14,649 nucleotides of DNA from an uncultured Spirochaetia bacterium (lineage in GTDB: Bacteria; Spirochaetota; UBA4802; JAGODF01). Positions 1 to 6,239 of this stretch are shown piece after piece. Below the pieces are notes generated by a model, which was not told the DNA's origin, ran no database searches, and was given only the letters and a program-made list of their open reading frames with translations. The stretch is taken from NCBI GenBank assembly GCA_937967705.1, contig CALCJG010000428.1, positions 1 to 14,649 on the forward strand. Direction: 5' to 3'. The stretch's first letter is position 1. Each line of letters begins with the position of its first letter. The position numbers and the translations under genes are program-made.

Positions 1-228
1 CAGCCCGGAGAGTTTCTTTATCAGTCCCTTGATTTCCTTGGGGGCTTTTTTAAGGGACGAGGCGTCATACTCCCCGTCGAAATCTTTAAGAGTTTTTTCC
101 CGTATTTCCTCGGCCGTGGATTTTTCCAGGCTGGTAGCGGCCGTGTTGAAGCGGCCATCCATCTCCCAGACCGTACCTTCCGGAAGGGAACCCGTTATGT
201 GCTGGCATATACCTTTTAGTTTTTCCAT
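1..228 (-). CDS. Unrecognised protein, N-terminal part only (gene continues past the left edge)
   Basis: The reverse strand is open from an ATG at 228 to the edge of the window, giving 76 residues that start MEKLKGICQHITGSLPEG. The visible part is charged and soluble-looking, with many Lys and Glu, and has no signal peptide or membrane segment. I do not recognise the family. The same frame stays open further upstream (a GTG at 378 and a TTG at 264 are in frame), so the real start could lie upstream. No Shine-Dalgarno sequence precedes the ATG at 228. A promoter-like TTGACC-17 bp-TATTCT lies directly in front of it on the reverse strand, which would place transcription initiation at or next to the ATG. 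The gene is divergent from the HD-GYP gene. The reading frame is probably real; the start is uncertain. Confidence 0.5.
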   Translation of the reverse strand, partial: MEKLKGICQHITGSLPEGTVWEMDGRFNTAATSLEKSTAEEIREKTLKDFDGEYDASSLKKAPKEIKGLIKKLSGL

Positions 229-235
229 GCGGATG

Positions 236-264
236 AGAATACCCTGCCCCGAATCAAAGGTCAA
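236..264 (-). promoter_or_regulatory. Possible promoter for the left-edge gene
   Basis: Reading the reverse strand, TTGACC (264-259) is followed after 17 bp by TATTCT (241-236). These match the sigma-70 boxes at 5 of 6 and 4 of 6 positions. Only seven bases separate the -10 box from the ATG at 228, so if used it would give a leaderless or nearly leaderless message. This rests on motif matching alone. Confidence 0.25.
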
Positions 265-312
265 GAGAATAATGGGGCAGGAGTAACGCGCCGGACTGAT
301 GGACAGACCTGC

Positions 313-341
313 TTGAATTTTTGTCCTGCCGGTATTATTAT
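313..341 (+). promoter_or_regulatory. Possible promoter for the HD-GYP/HEAT operon
   Basis: TTGAAT at 313-318 is followed by a 17-bp spacer and TATTAT at 336-341, giving a leader of roughly 50 bases before the ATG at 396. The area is AT-rich and contains other candidates, such as TATAAT at 357-362 without a good -35 and TTGATA at 344-349 with GATAAT at 367-372. The exact initiation site is therefore uncertain. Confidence 0.4.
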
Positions 342-395
342 ACTTGATATACCCTTTATAATGGTTGATAATACACACCGATATGAGAGGGGCCG

Positions 396-1820
396 ATGGA
401 GCAGAGGGATAACGCGGGGATCGAGGATCATCCGGAACTGCAGGCGATCTCCTATGATGAGGTTCGCAGGCATATTCAGGTCATCGTTTCAAGGAGCATA
501 CCCCTTTTCCGAAAGAATATCGAGGGGGTGATGGTTCCCATACCTGCAAGCAGGCTGGAGCAGTACCTGGGCGAGAGTGCCCCGGATACGGTCTTCTACA
601 TCCTGCAGGGCTGGGAGCAATACGGTAAGGAGGCGGATTCCGCCGCCTCCGTATTCCGGCAGGCGTCCGCAGGGGCTCCCTCCCGGGAAGGGCCGATGTC
701 CAGGCTGGAACAGTACGGGGCCACCTTCGAGCAGGTCGAGAAGTTTCAGAATCTCTCCATCGTGGAGCGGGAGGAGGAACTTGACCACTCCATTGAGGAT
801 CTTCATCGTATGAAGGGGGAAGGACAGGCCCTCGATCTCTCGGCGGTCGTCAAGATGGTGGAGATCATCGCCAATACCTTTTACGCCAATTACGCCAGCC
901 TGGAAGACAATCTCTCAACGGAAAACGTAAAGAACAACCTGCAGGGCCTCTACAACAAGACCGAATGGATCATCAGATTGGTTATTGAGCTCTTCCAGGG
1001 GGAAAGCTTCCGGTATGCCGATTATCCCGTCATAAACAGGATCGAGACGGGGTCTCTCACCCTGGACAAGATGTGCCGGGGATTGCTCTGGTTCATCGGC
1101 TTCATCCTTTTTTTTAACGAATACGTGGATACGGGGCTGGTCACCCGGCAGCTCAGGATGAAGCTAAGGGATGTCTACCAGCGCTATTACAAGCGGCGGA
1201 TGCCGGATGCCGGCATCTCCCTGGAAACGATCGTGCGCGGGGGTCTAAGGCGTGTCGATCCGGACAAGGAACTGGTGCCCTATGCCCTGGGCGGTCTGCT
1301 CTACGATATCGGTAAAATCCCCTTTATCGCCTACCATGACAGCAACGATGAATTTGATGAGAATATGGTCAAGGTGCATGTCCTGATCGGTTATAACATG
1401 GTCCTCAAGGCCAAGAAGTATCCCTTTGCCGTTGTGGCCATGACAGCCTTTCATCACGAGTATTACGGAGGTCGCAGCGGATACCGTTTTACCAATCCCA
1501 TCATCTCCAAACTGCTTCAGAAAAAGAGGACCGAGGAGGACGCCTCGTACTTCCTAACCTATGACGAAAAGGAGTTTATCGGCGGCAAGGCACTGGCTTA
1601 TTTCCCATGCAAGATAGTGGAGATCATCGATGTTTACAATGCCCTGTCCAGCCGTAAGCGAATGGACACCTTCGAGGCCCTCAACGTTATGAAAAAGGAA
1701 TTTATAACCAATAGCCTTAAAATCGATCCGCTCCTCTTTGAGATATTCCTGGAATTTCTGAGCCGCTGCGGTCTCCTGGAGAAGGGGGCCAGGGATAAAA
1801 TCGATTCCCTGATTTACTGA
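396..1820 (+). CDS. Degenerate HD-GYP-like protein (HD histidine replaced by tyrosine)
   Basis: The protein has 474 residues. Residues about 290-425 align by eye with the HD-GYP cyclic-di-GMP phosphodiesterase core. Y303-D304-I-G-K stands where the family has HDIGK, H328-V-L-I-G-Y matches the HxxxGY helix, H353-H354-E355 and S-G-Y-R (361-364) match HHExxDGxGYP, and I-D412-V-Y-N-A-L matches ADxYDAL. The first metal-ligand histidine is therefore Tyr (TAC at 1302-1304) and GYP has become GYR, while the other ligand positions persist. The N-terminal 280 residues are mostly helical with no recognised sensor domain; residues 229-241 are hydrophobic but short. GAGAGGGG at 385-392 is a close ribosome site for the ATG. 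The HEAT-repeat gene follows after 69 bp, so an operon is likely. HD-GYP proteins hydrolyse cyclic di-GMP; here catalysis may be lost, leaving a binding or scaffold role. Domain assignment is confident, activity is not. Confidence 0.85.
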   Translation: MEQRDNAGIEDHPELQAISYDEVRRHIQVIVSRSIPLFRKNIEGVMVPIPASRLEQYLGESAPDTVFYILQGWEQYGKEADSAASVFRQASAGAPSREGPMSRLEQYGATFEQVEKFQNLSIVEREEELDHSIEDLHRMKGEGQALDLSAVVKMVEIIANTFYANYASLEDNLSTENVKNNLQGLYNKTEWIIRLVIELFQGESFRYADYPVINRIETGSLTLDKMCRGLLWFIGFILFFNEYVDTGLVTRQLRMKLRDVYQRYYKRRMPDAGISLETIVRGGLRRVDPDKELVPYALGGLLYDIGKIPFIAYHDSNDEFDENMVKVHVLIGYNMVLKAKKYPFAVVAMTAFHHEYYGGRSGYRFTNPIISKLLQKKRTEEDASYFLTYDEKEFIGGKALAYFPCKIVEIIDVYNALSSRKRMDTFEALNVMKKEFITNSLKIDPLLFEIFLEFLSRCGLLEKGARDKIDSLIY

Positions 1821-1889
1821 TTACGTTTCCGGTATTCCGCTGTTCCGTTAACCAAATGTTGTTTTCTTGAACCTTCGGAGGACATCGAT

Positions 1890-3188
1890 ATGCCCATGGC
1901 TATCTGGATCTTTTTTATAATGATTGGCGTCATATTGATGCTCCTGCTGAATAGTACCCAACGCCGGGAAAAGGCACTGGAAAGAATTCTGTCGCAGCTG
2001 GGCGAACATCTGGGTATCAGGATGAAACAAAGGCAGTTCTTTTCCGGGGCAGCGCTGCACGGGATGTTCGAAGAGTTCGAGATCACGGTAAGGAAATACC
2101 GGGTGCTCACGGGCAATTCACGGATGACCCTGAGGATATTCATCCGGTATTCCCTGAGACTCACGGGATTTTTTACCGTAACCGACCGGGGGGATATACA
2201 GGAAGGTCAGCAGTGGGAGCATTCCGATATCCGGCTGGGGGACAGGGAGATGGAGCGAGTGCTGCGGCTGGCCTCCAGCGATGAGGCCCTGGCGGCCGCC
2301 CTGATGCCCTCGAATATACGGGCAGCCCTGCGGGATTTGAAATCCCGGGTGGAGATGCTCTTTCTCTCCAATTCCTGGTTCTACTGCTGTGTCGCGCCCG
2401 TTCTCCGTCTGGACGGCGACAGTCTCTACGAAATCATACGGCAGATGCTGGACGTTCTGAAGGAGCTGGATTCTGGGACCTCCGTCCGGGAGGCTCTCAT
2501 CCGAAACACACTCCAGGATCCGCTGGGCCGGGTAAGACTCAGCAATCTCAAGCTCCTTTCCTCCCGCTTCCCGGCAGATGAGGATTTGAGGAGTGTATAT
2601 CGCAAGTGCCTTGAAGATGACTCCCGGAGGGTGCGGATCGAAGCTGCCCGCCAGCTGGGAGCCGAGGGTCTGCCCGCCATTACCCGTATGCTTGATGATC
2701 CGGATCTGAGAGAAAAGGAGGCCCTGGGGGCTATAGAGCTCCTGCAGGAGCATCGTTACAGAGGGGCGGAGAATGCCTTGAAAGGGCTGTTTGCCCGGAA
2801 TTCCTCCGAGGAGGTCCGGGAGGGAATCCTGAAGGCCTTCGGCGCCTTCGGCGATGCGGCTTTGGCGCCTTTCCTGGAGGAAAAGCTGGATGAGGACCCG
2901 GGAGGCTTGACGGAGGAAGTCATGGAGGCCCTGGGATTCTGCGGACGGGTGGAATCCGTGGAAAAAATCTACAGAACCGGCAAATCCTCCTTCAACCCCT
3001 TCGTGCGCAGCGCAGCGGCCAGGGCGATCGGACGCATCCAATCCCGGCTGGGCGGGGTTGAGGCCGGATGGCTTACCCTTTCCGAGATTTCCGGTGCGGA
3101 GGGGGGACTCAGCCTGCAGGAGGAGTCCGGTAGAGGGGGGCTTACTCTCGCCGGGGGAAAAGGCGGATCAGATCAGGATCAGGATTAG
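1890..3188 (+). CDS. Membrane-anchored HEAT-repeat protein with Gly-Leu-Ser-Leu tail
   Basis: The protein has 432 residues. Residues 3-20 form a single strongly hydrophobic segment followed by a basic stretch (QRREK), so it is probably a membrane anchor with the rest in the cytoplasm. Residues about 205-385 contain repeated helix pairs typical of HEAT/PBS-lyase-like repeats, for example DDSRRVRIEAARQLG (243-257), EEVREGILKAFGAFG (307-321) and PFVRSAAARAIGRI (370-383). The last 40 residues are low-complexity and carry three related units, GWLTLSE (393-399), GGLSLQEE (405-412) and GGLTLAGG (417-424), before an acidic end. HEAT repeats bind protein partners, so this is likely a scaffold. GGAGGA at 1877-1882 lies 7 bp before the ATG and fixes the start. 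It follows the HD-GYP gene in the same direction. The partner and process are unknown. Confidence 0.85.
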   Translation: MPMAIWIFFIMIGVILMLLLNSTQRREKALERILSQLGEHLGIRMKQRQFFSGAALHGMFEEFEITVRKYRVLTGNSRMTLRIFIRYSLRLTGFFTVTDRGDIQEGQQWEHSDIRLGDREMERVLRLASSDEALAAALMPSNIRAALRDLKSRVEMLFLSNSWFYCCVAPVLRLDGDSLYEIIRQMLDVLKELDSGTSVREALIRNTLQDPLGRVRLSNLKLLSSRFPADEDLRSVYRKCLEDDSRRVRIEAARQLGAEGLPAITRMLDDPDLREKEALGAIELLQEHRYRGAENALKGLFARNSSEEVREGILKAFGAFGDAALAPFLEEKLDEDPGGLTEEVMEALGFCGRVESVEKIYRTGKSSFNPFVRSAAARAIGRIQSRLGGVEAGWLTLSEISGAEGGLSLQEESGRGGLTLAGGKGGSDQDQD

Positions 3189-3305
3189 ATGTTTCGTCCG
3201 GATGCTTCTTGTCCCTGCCGGTTATTCCGGCTCTGGTCGTTCGAGAATGCCTGTATGCGGCGGGGCTGTACAGATCCGGCCATCGAACGGGGGAGTTGTA
3301 TATGC

Positions 3306-3803
3306 CTATCCCTCCAGAATCCTCTGTAGCTCTTCCAGCAGTTCCCTGAACTCCCGGCGGTTTTCCTCGCTGATTTCGCTCAACCTCCGATGAGCCTCAA
3401 AGACCAGTTCCACATTTTTCCTGTCGCCGAATCCCCTTCGCTGGCTCTCCAGACGGAATAGGGGGATGTCCGGGCGCGGAGCATCCTCTTCCATCGCCAG
3501 ATGATCCATGGAGAAGAGCCCTTTGAGAGCCTTTTTGCTTTTTTCGGAAGGGTTGAGAATCGTCACGGATTCCGGACCCTGCGGTCCGCATTTCCCTGCG
3601 AGGGAGAGGATAAACCCGATGAAAGTGGAATCCATATAGCTGCAGCGGTTCATGTCGATGTAGATGCGCAGACGGCGGTCAGTCTTCTCCAGGTAGGGGA
3701 TGAGAAAGTCATTGAGGGCGAAGGCGTCTCCGGCCCGCATTTCTCCCGCCGCCTCGATGAAGAGTATGTCATCTCGGATTCCCAGGCTGAGGCTGTTGTC
3801 CAT
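3306..3803 (-). CDS. STAS-domain protein (anti-sigma-factor-antagonist-like)
   Basis: The protein has 165 residues. Residues 5-115 have the STAS pattern: an N-terminal beta hairpin (ILFIEAAGEMRAGDAFAL), a central strand IYIDMNRCSYMDSTFIGFIL with Ser59 where SpoIIAA-type proteins are phosphorylated, then an alpha/beta half with ESVTILNPSEKSKKALKGLF. STAS proteins of this size act in partner-switching: the unphosphorylated form binds an anti-sigma or switch kinase. Residues about 125-165 form an extra, highly charged helical extension (EISEENRREFRELLEELQ) beyond the usual 100-110-residue domain. The frame is open upstream, but the ATG at 3803 is preceded by GGAGA at a normal distance and begins the recognisable domain. 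The cupin gene lies upstream on the same strand, 148 bp away. No kinase or phosphatase partner is visible in the window. Confidence 0.85.
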   Translation of the reverse strand: MDNSLSLGIRDDILFIEAAGEMRAGDAFALNDFLIPYLEKTDRRLRIYIDMNRCSYMDSTFIGFILSLAGKCGPQGPESVTILNPSEKSKKALKGLFSMDHLAMEEDAPRPDIPLFRLESQRRGFGDRKNVELVFEAHRRLSEISEENRREFRELLEELQRILEG

Positions 3804-3951
3804 ACTTGTCGCTGTCTCCTTCGATGGTTTCGACTCCCTGCACGCACCATTTTCCTTCCCGGAAGAAGGGGCCCGCTGACACCAATATATCAAAATCCTC
3901 CGGGGAGTCGAGAAATTAATGAACGGAAGAAGTGCGGGTCCGCCGCCTCTG

Positions 3952-4278
3952 TTAATCATCAGTGAGCCTTCCGTGGACGGCAAGCCAGATGCAGACCGGC
4001 TCCTCGGAGGTGTAGGAGACCCGGTGCCGTTTCCCGGCGGGCAGAAACAGGCTGTCGCCGCGGTTGAGGTAGATTTTACGGCCGTCGTCGTAGGCGATCT
4101 CTGCCTCTCCCTGCAGGAGCACCACCCATTCGTCCAGTTCCTGGTCGTACCATTCCCCTTCGGGGGTCACCTGTCCGCGGGAGAGGATACGCTCGATCCG
4201 GACATCACCCCCTTCCAGGATGCTTTCGAAGACCTCATCGGTCAGATTCAGTTTGCGGGATATGTGAAAGAGATTCAT
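3952..4278 (-). CDS. Small cupin-domain protein
   Basis: The protein has 108 residues from the ATG at 4278, or 110 if the in-frame TTG at 4284 is used; a stop codon lies at 4290-4288. The core EWYDQELDEWVVLLQGEAEI (residues about 42-61), LNRGDSLFLPAGKRHRV and EPVCIWLAVHG is a single cupin beta-barrel. It belongs to a widespread group that starts with a conserved DEWVxLLxG strand and lacks the first HxH metal motif; His remains in GKRHRV and at the C-terminal VHG. The substrate is unknown. No Shine-Dalgarno sequence is visible before either start, which is unusual here because most neighbours have good ones. It lies 148 bp upstream of the STAS gene on the same strand and divergently from the thioredoxin-like gene. 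Confidence 0.8.
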   Translation of the reverse strand: MNLFHISRKLNLTDEVFESILEGGDVRIERILSRGQVTPEGEWYDQELDEWVVLLQGEAEIAYDDGRKIYLNRGDSLFLPAGKRHRVSYTSEEPVCIWLAVHGRLTDD

Positions 4279-4510
4279 GCGCAATTGTCATTTATGGGAT
4301 CTGAATTCGGCCCACTCCCGCCATTTGGGGATTTTCCCTTTTTCAGACGTGTCGATGGGACATGGACAGGCTGTTATATCGATGTAATTTCTTCAACCGG
4401 AAAACAGGATCGGACGGTTTTTCCGCTGTTGTTGTTATCAACTTATCGATGCTTTACTGGATTAATCCGTATAGGGATGATAATTTTAATCATGAGAAGA
4501 GGGATGAGTC

Positions 4511-4885
4511 ATGGAATATAACGAGTTGAAGGAAAGTCATCTGGAAGCGGCCGTTAGGGAGGGGGATTTCCCCGCCGAGATAAGGGTTGCCGGGCGCCAT
4601 GTAGCGGTGATAATGACCCAGGACTGGTGTCCTCAATGGCGGCAGATGCGGGGATGGCTCACAGGGCTGAATCCGGTTCCGGGGGCCTATATATTTTACA
4701 CGGAATACAACCGGGCCCTCTGCTTTGACAGATTCCGAGTCCACAAGGAAAAGGTATGGCAAAACGGCCAGATACCCTATGTTCGCTATTACCGGGAGGG
4801 AGAACTGATCGGCGTATCCAACTATGTCCCTGAGGATATATTCCGGAAAAAGCTCTCTCCCGAACCGGACATCACCGGGACATGA
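4511..4885 (+). CDS. Small thioredoxin-fold-like protein with a single active-site cysteine
   Basis: The protein has 124 residues and no signal peptide. The strand HVAVIMTQDWCPQWRQM (residues 30-46) resembles the thioredoxin beta strand leading into WCxxC, but the second cysteine is Trp (W-C40-P-Q-W43). Further on, IFYTEYNRALC looks like the next strand. QIPYVRYYREGELIG (87-101) fits the cis-proline strand and the hairpin with the Gly-containing turn seen in thioredoxins. This suggests a one-cysteine thiol protein, such as a thiol-binding or bacilliredoxin-like one, rather than a dithiol oxidoreductase. GAGGG at 4499-4503, 7 bp upstream, fixes the start. Its last 14 bases overlap the end of the convergent iron-sulphur gene, so transcripts of the two must be complementary at their 3' ends. 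The fold assignment is by eye; exact function is unknown. Confidence 0.7.
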   Translation: MEYNELKESHLEAAVREGDFPAEIRVAGRHVAVIMTQDWCPQWRQMRGWLTGLNPVPGAYIFYTEYNRALCFDRFRVHKEKVWQNGQIPYVRYYREGELIGVSNYVPEDIFRKKLSPEPDITGT

Positions 4886-5954
4886 TTTTAAGGAATTCCT
4901 CCAGCCTGCCTTTTTCCTTGACGACTTTCAGGCCCATCTCAGCCACTGTGGCAGGTGTTTGCGGTGGATCTTCCCGTTCTACGAGTTCAAGGGCATTCTC
5001 AGGGCAGCCCGAAACACAAAGCCCGCATCCTATGCATTCCTTCGCATTGATGATGGCCAACCCCTCTTGTATATCAATGGCCTTTACGGGGCACCGTTCC
5101 TCTGCGCAGAGAGCGCATCCGCTACATCGGTTGGTGATGAGCCTTGCTTCGAAGCGGCTTGGCTCGAAGGCGTGAAGATTCTTCATCTGTGTCCTGCCAC
5201 GGAGAACTGTACAGCAGCAGGGGCAGCAGTTGCATATAACCGTGGCCCGGTCCTGGCTGTTGTTGCTTGTATGGACCAACCCGGCCTTTTCGGCTCGGTC
5301 TAGTGCCTCCAGGGCCTCTTCTCTTGTGACAAGGCGGGCATAACCTTTTTCAGCAAGGAATCGGGCCGGCGAATCGAAGATGATACAGACATCCTTGGGT
5401 TTCCAGCAGGCGCCTACACTTACACGACAGGCGCATTCCGTAAGGGCCACTTCCCGGGCATTCATGATCAGCCGCTTTATTTCTTCGTGAGGATGAACCC
5501 GTGACTGCGGGTTTACGGATTTCTCCACGGCAACAACACGCATCAGGGGTGTGGGATTACCGCTGAACGTGTTTCCCAGAGCCTCGCGGTGGTATTTCTC
5601 CCAGAGGCGGCCCAGTTCCTCCAGTTCCGGTGTGCCGCCGCCCTTCATGAAGGGAAATTCAAAAAGACCGGGTATTGTAGGGAGAAGGCCGTAGGTTTTT
5701 TTACCATCCTTATTCGAGGAATAAATGATGACCTTGTCCGCCATCCCATCAAGCCGCTTGACGGTCTCTTCCAGGGGGAGTGAGGCTGCCGTTGCAATAT
5801 CCTCGGGCGTTTTGTTTTTGAAGCTCATATGAACGGCCAGCTCCGCTTCTTCGAGCGTGAAGAGGAGCCTCAGGATCTTGTCAAAGGCATTCGATCGGGG
5901 TGCTGTTGAGGGATGGGAGTCCAGGATCTGCTGAAGCGCTTCGTAGGCTGTCAT
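4872..5954 (-). CDS. Winged-helix, cysteine-rich 2x[4Fe-4S] ferredoxin-domain protein
   Basis: The protein has 360 residues. Residues about 25-95 look like a winged helix (TPEDIATAASLPLEETVKRLDGM, then a YSSNKDGKKTYGLLP wing). Residues 165-255 carry an unusual cysteine region: C174-A-C176-R, C183, C190, then C241-N-C-C-P-C-C-C248. Residues 277-317 form a bacterial two-cluster ferredoxin domain, CxxCxxCxxxxCP (277, 280, 283, 288) and CxxCxxCxxxCP (307, 310, 313, 317). That makes 18 cysteines, ten more than the two clusters need, so an additional metal or iron-sulphur site is likely. Proteins with this architecture are seen in anaerobes, usually without known function; a redox- or metal-responsive regulator or electron carrier is my inference. 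GGGAGG four bases before the ATG supports the start. It is divergent from the phosphofructokinase gene. Confidence 0.85.
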   Translation of the reverse strand: MTAYEALQQILDSHPSTAPRSNAFDKILRLLFTLEEAELAVHMSFKNKTPEDIATAASLPLEETVKRLDGMADKVIIYSSNKDGKKTYGLLPTIPGLFEFPFMKGGGTPELEELGRLWEKYHREALGNTFSGNPTPLMRVVAVEKSVNPQSRVHPHEEIKRLIMNAREVALTECACRVSVGACWKPKDVCIIFDSPARFLAEKGYARLVTREEALEALDRAEKAGLVHTSNNSQDRATVICNCCPCCCTVLRGRTQMKNLHAFEPSRFEARLITNRCSGCALCAEERCPVKAIDIQEGLAIINAKECIGCGLCVSGCPENALELVEREDPPQTPATVAEMGLKVVKEKGRLEEFLKIMSR

Positions 5955-6068
5955 AACTTCCTCCCTTAAGGATAAGCATTGCCGCTATGCTGGCCAGGAA
6001 TCTCCTTCGAAAATTCAAGGTCATTATCTAAAATACACAGTGATCTGCCTATGGGGGGTGTCAATCTC

Positions 6069-6086
6069 TTTAAAGAATTCTTCAAA
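6069..6086. promoter_or_regulatory. 18-bp near-perfect palindrome, operator candidate
   Basis: TTTAAAGAATTCTTCAAA reads the same on both strands apart from one mismatched pair. It lies between the divergent iron-sulphur and phosphofructokinase genes, next to a TTGACA on the reverse strand (6064-6059), where a dimeric regulator could affect either gene. No family consensus is assigned. Confidence 0.35.
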
Positions 6087-6100
6087 TTATTCACTCCCGT

Positions 6101-6131
6101 TTTTCTGTTGACGCTGGAAATTTTCTGTTGA
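6101..6131 (+). repeat. Two 11-bp direct repeats spaced by 20 bp
   Basis: TTTTCTGTTGA occurs at 6101-6111 and again at 6121-6131, so the copies are exactly 20 bp start to start, about two helical turns. They sit in the 285-bp divergent intergenic region, immediately upstream of or overlapping the possible phosphofructokinase promoter. This suggests a tandem activator site, but could be a local duplication. Confidence 0.5.
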
Positions 6132-6156
6132 AAAAGAAATCAGTTGTGGGAATGAT
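6128..6156 (+). promoter_or_regulatory. Possible promoter of the phosphofructokinase operon
   Basis: TTGAAA at 6128-6133 is followed after 17 bp by AATGAT at 6151-6156 (4 of 6 matches to TATAAT). The leader to the ATG would be about 75 bases. The -35 box overlaps the second direct repeat. Confidence 0.3.
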
Positions 6157-6239
6157 TACCGGAACGCAGGGCCCTGATATGGTGATGATTATCTGGGTTT
6201 CAACAGCCCTGAAGTACATCTTTGAGCGAGGTTACGGAG

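Noticed and set aside
1302..1304. Possible frameshift or sequencing error behind YDIGK
   Set aside because: The frame is intact on both sides and all other HD-GYP landmarks are in register, so a substitution is the simpler reading.
2118..3041. Long open frame (307 codons) on the reverse strand inside the HEAT gene
   Set aside because: It is antisense to a clear protein with repeats and a ribosome site; its translation is Gly/Gln/His-rich with no fold or motif.
3238..3289. CGTTCGA/TCGAACG inverted repeat between the HEAT and STAS genes
   Set aside because: It is a 7-bp arm with a 38-base loop and no T-run; not convincing as a terminator or operator.
3919..4521. Forward open frame of 200 codons across the cupin gene
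   Set aside because: The reverse-strand cupin translation has the family pattern; the forward one does not.
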